NCBI GenBank assembly: GCA_023436395.1
Contig: JAEZJJ010000056.1
Coordinates: 1-53,982 of the forward strand
Direction: 5' to 3'
Length of the DNA stretch: 53,982 nt
From: Bacillota bacterium
GTDB taxonomy: Bacteria > Bacillota > Clostridia > Lachnospirales > Cellulosilyticaceae
Positions within the stretch are counted from its first letter, which is position 1, and each line of letters opens with the position of its first letter. The translations under genes were made by a program, and so were the position numbers. Shown here piece after piece: positions 53,448 through 53,982 of the stretch. A model generated the notes under the pieces. It was not told the origin of the DNA. It saw nothing but the letters and a program-made list of their open reading frames with translations, and made no database searches.

Positions 53448-53521
53448 TGGACCTTCAGGGACTTGAACCCCGGACCGACCGGTTATGAGCCGGTTGCTCT
53501 AACCAACTGAGCTAAAGGTCC
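53448..53521 (-). tRNA. tRNA with CAT anticodon (elongator Met or lysidine Ile2)
   Basis: A 74-nt cloverleaf. Acceptor GGACCTT/AAGGTCC with discriminator A, anticodon loop CTCATAA. It is not the initiator: the 5' end pairs and there is no GGG/CCC anticodon stem. The choice between Met and Ile2 depends on TilS modification and cannot be settled by eye. Confidence 0.9.
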
Positions 53522-53557
53522 AAATGCCGTCAGGCTGTAAAATTGCCAATTGAAAAA

Positions 53558-53629
53558 TGACTCCAAGGGGATTTGAACCCCTGTTACCGCCGTGAAAGGG
53601 CGGTGTCTTAACCGCTTGACCATGGAGCC
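53558..53629 (-). tRNA. tRNA-Glu (TTC)
   Basis: A 72-nt cloverleaf. Acceptor GGCTCCA/TGGAGTC, anticodon loop CTTTCAC, T loop TTCAAAT. No encoded CCA. Confidence 0.95.
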
Positions 53630-53668
53630 GATTTAGTGATTATAGCATACAACCGAAATGTATGTCAA

Positions 53669-53740
53669 CTCCCCGAGTAGGGCTCGAACCTACAACCCCA
53701 CGGTTAACAGCCGTGTGCTCTACCATTGAGCTATCGAGGA
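53669..53740 (-). tRNA. tRNA-Asn (GTT)
   Basis: A 72-nt cloverleaf. Acceptor TCCTCGA/TCGGGGA, discriminator G, anticodon loop CTGTTAA, T loop TTCGAGC. No encoded CCA. It is the first tRNA after the 23S gene; the 137-bp spacer holds no 5S gene. Confidence 0.95.
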
Positions 53741-53877
53741 AGATTAAGACAAATTATTTGTCTTAAATAACAATGCCATAATATCAAACTGATCAATCAG
53801 TTCAATTTTACAATGATACTACACACGAAAATGTACATCCAAAAGGAAACTTTGTCTCCTTATAACAAACCATATTA

Positions 53878-53982
53878 GGTCAAGCCCTCGACCTATTAGT
53901 AACAGTCAGCTCCATACGTTACCGCACTTCCACCTCTGTCCTATCTACCTGTTAGTCTCTCAGGGGTCTTACTAGCTTATGC
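53878..53982 (-). rRNA. 23S ribosomal RNA, 3' end (partial)
   Basis: On the minus strand the sequence ends in GGTCGAGGGCTTGACC, the usual 3' terminus of clostridial 23S rRNA. The preceding 90 bases (including TAGGACAGAGGTGGAAGTGC) match the conserved last helices. The gene continues beyond the window. Confidence 0.9.

Noticed and set aside
53741..53877. 5S rRNA between 23S and tRNA-Asn
   Set aside because: The spacer shows only a small hairpin and AT-rich sequence, with none of the conserved 5S blocks.

Overview
The window reads as a chromosome segment of a low-G+C Gram-positive anaerobe in the Clostridia. The backbone is AT-rich and carries groES/groEL behind a CIRCE operator, the two-subunit iron-sulfur L-serine dehydratase, clostridial families of unknown function (DUF6062, DUF6106-like, DUF2318), S-layer-type (SLH) surface proteins and genes with strong AGGAGG ribosome sites. 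Lachnospirales, perhaps near Cellulosilyticum, is my best guess. That placement is inference from gene content; no marker gene was compared.

Layout. 1-940: debris, consisting of a hairpin, a dead HMA-domain (CopZ-like) gene, one copy of a 196-bp repeat and the 3' end of an IS66 transposase. 940-12065: an island that is visibly richer in G+C (about half by eye, against about a third outside). It holds a translationally coupled minus-strand operon (LytTR regulator, large surface protein, 7TM sensor kinase) and a divergent plus-strand set (degenerate receiver protein, a tiny ORF, a 1398-residue SLH/choline-binding-repeat surface protein, and a PLAT-domain protein with an aerolysin-like pore-forming region). 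The island lies between two outward-abutting IS66 ends and inside 196-bp direct repeats. 12066-15758: IS remnants, an interrupted Rpn-type nuclease gene, a MerR regulator, a Doc toxin copy without antitoxin, and copies of a small palindromic repeat. 15759-19799: an apparent metal/redox cluster (HMA-SafE-cupredoxin fusion, DUF2318 protein, OmpR-type two-component system). 19800-21488: MFS remnant, DUF2281-Doc module and a large cruciform.

21489-36843 carries small accessory genes, mostly on the minus strand: two PPOX-fold proteins, a zinc ribbon protein, a WYL regulator, several GNAT genes (one a pseudogene with two in-frame stops), DUF4259 and DUF2461 proteins, an alanine/glycine symporter, and an IS200/IS605 element inserted a few codons into a PPOX gene. 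On the plus strand is sdaAB-sdaAA, followed by a chemotaxis receptor on the minus strand. 36844-52711 is housekeeping: guaA and guaB, uppP, groESL, an 8-oxoguanine glycosylase, and a Ca2+-type P-ATPase. From 52764 to the end is the tail of an rRNA operon on the minus strand: 23S 3' end, then tRNA Asn, Glu, CAU-tRNA, Asp, Val and Thr and a terminator, with no 5S gene between 23S and the tRNAs.

The most interesting parts are the IS66-bounded island with its self-contained regulator/surface-protein/pore-former set, a family of large multi-arm hairpins sharing loop motifs, a small mobile-looking palindromic repeat linked to a duplicated and orphaned Doc toxin, and a repeated promoter-like segment found beside metal genes.
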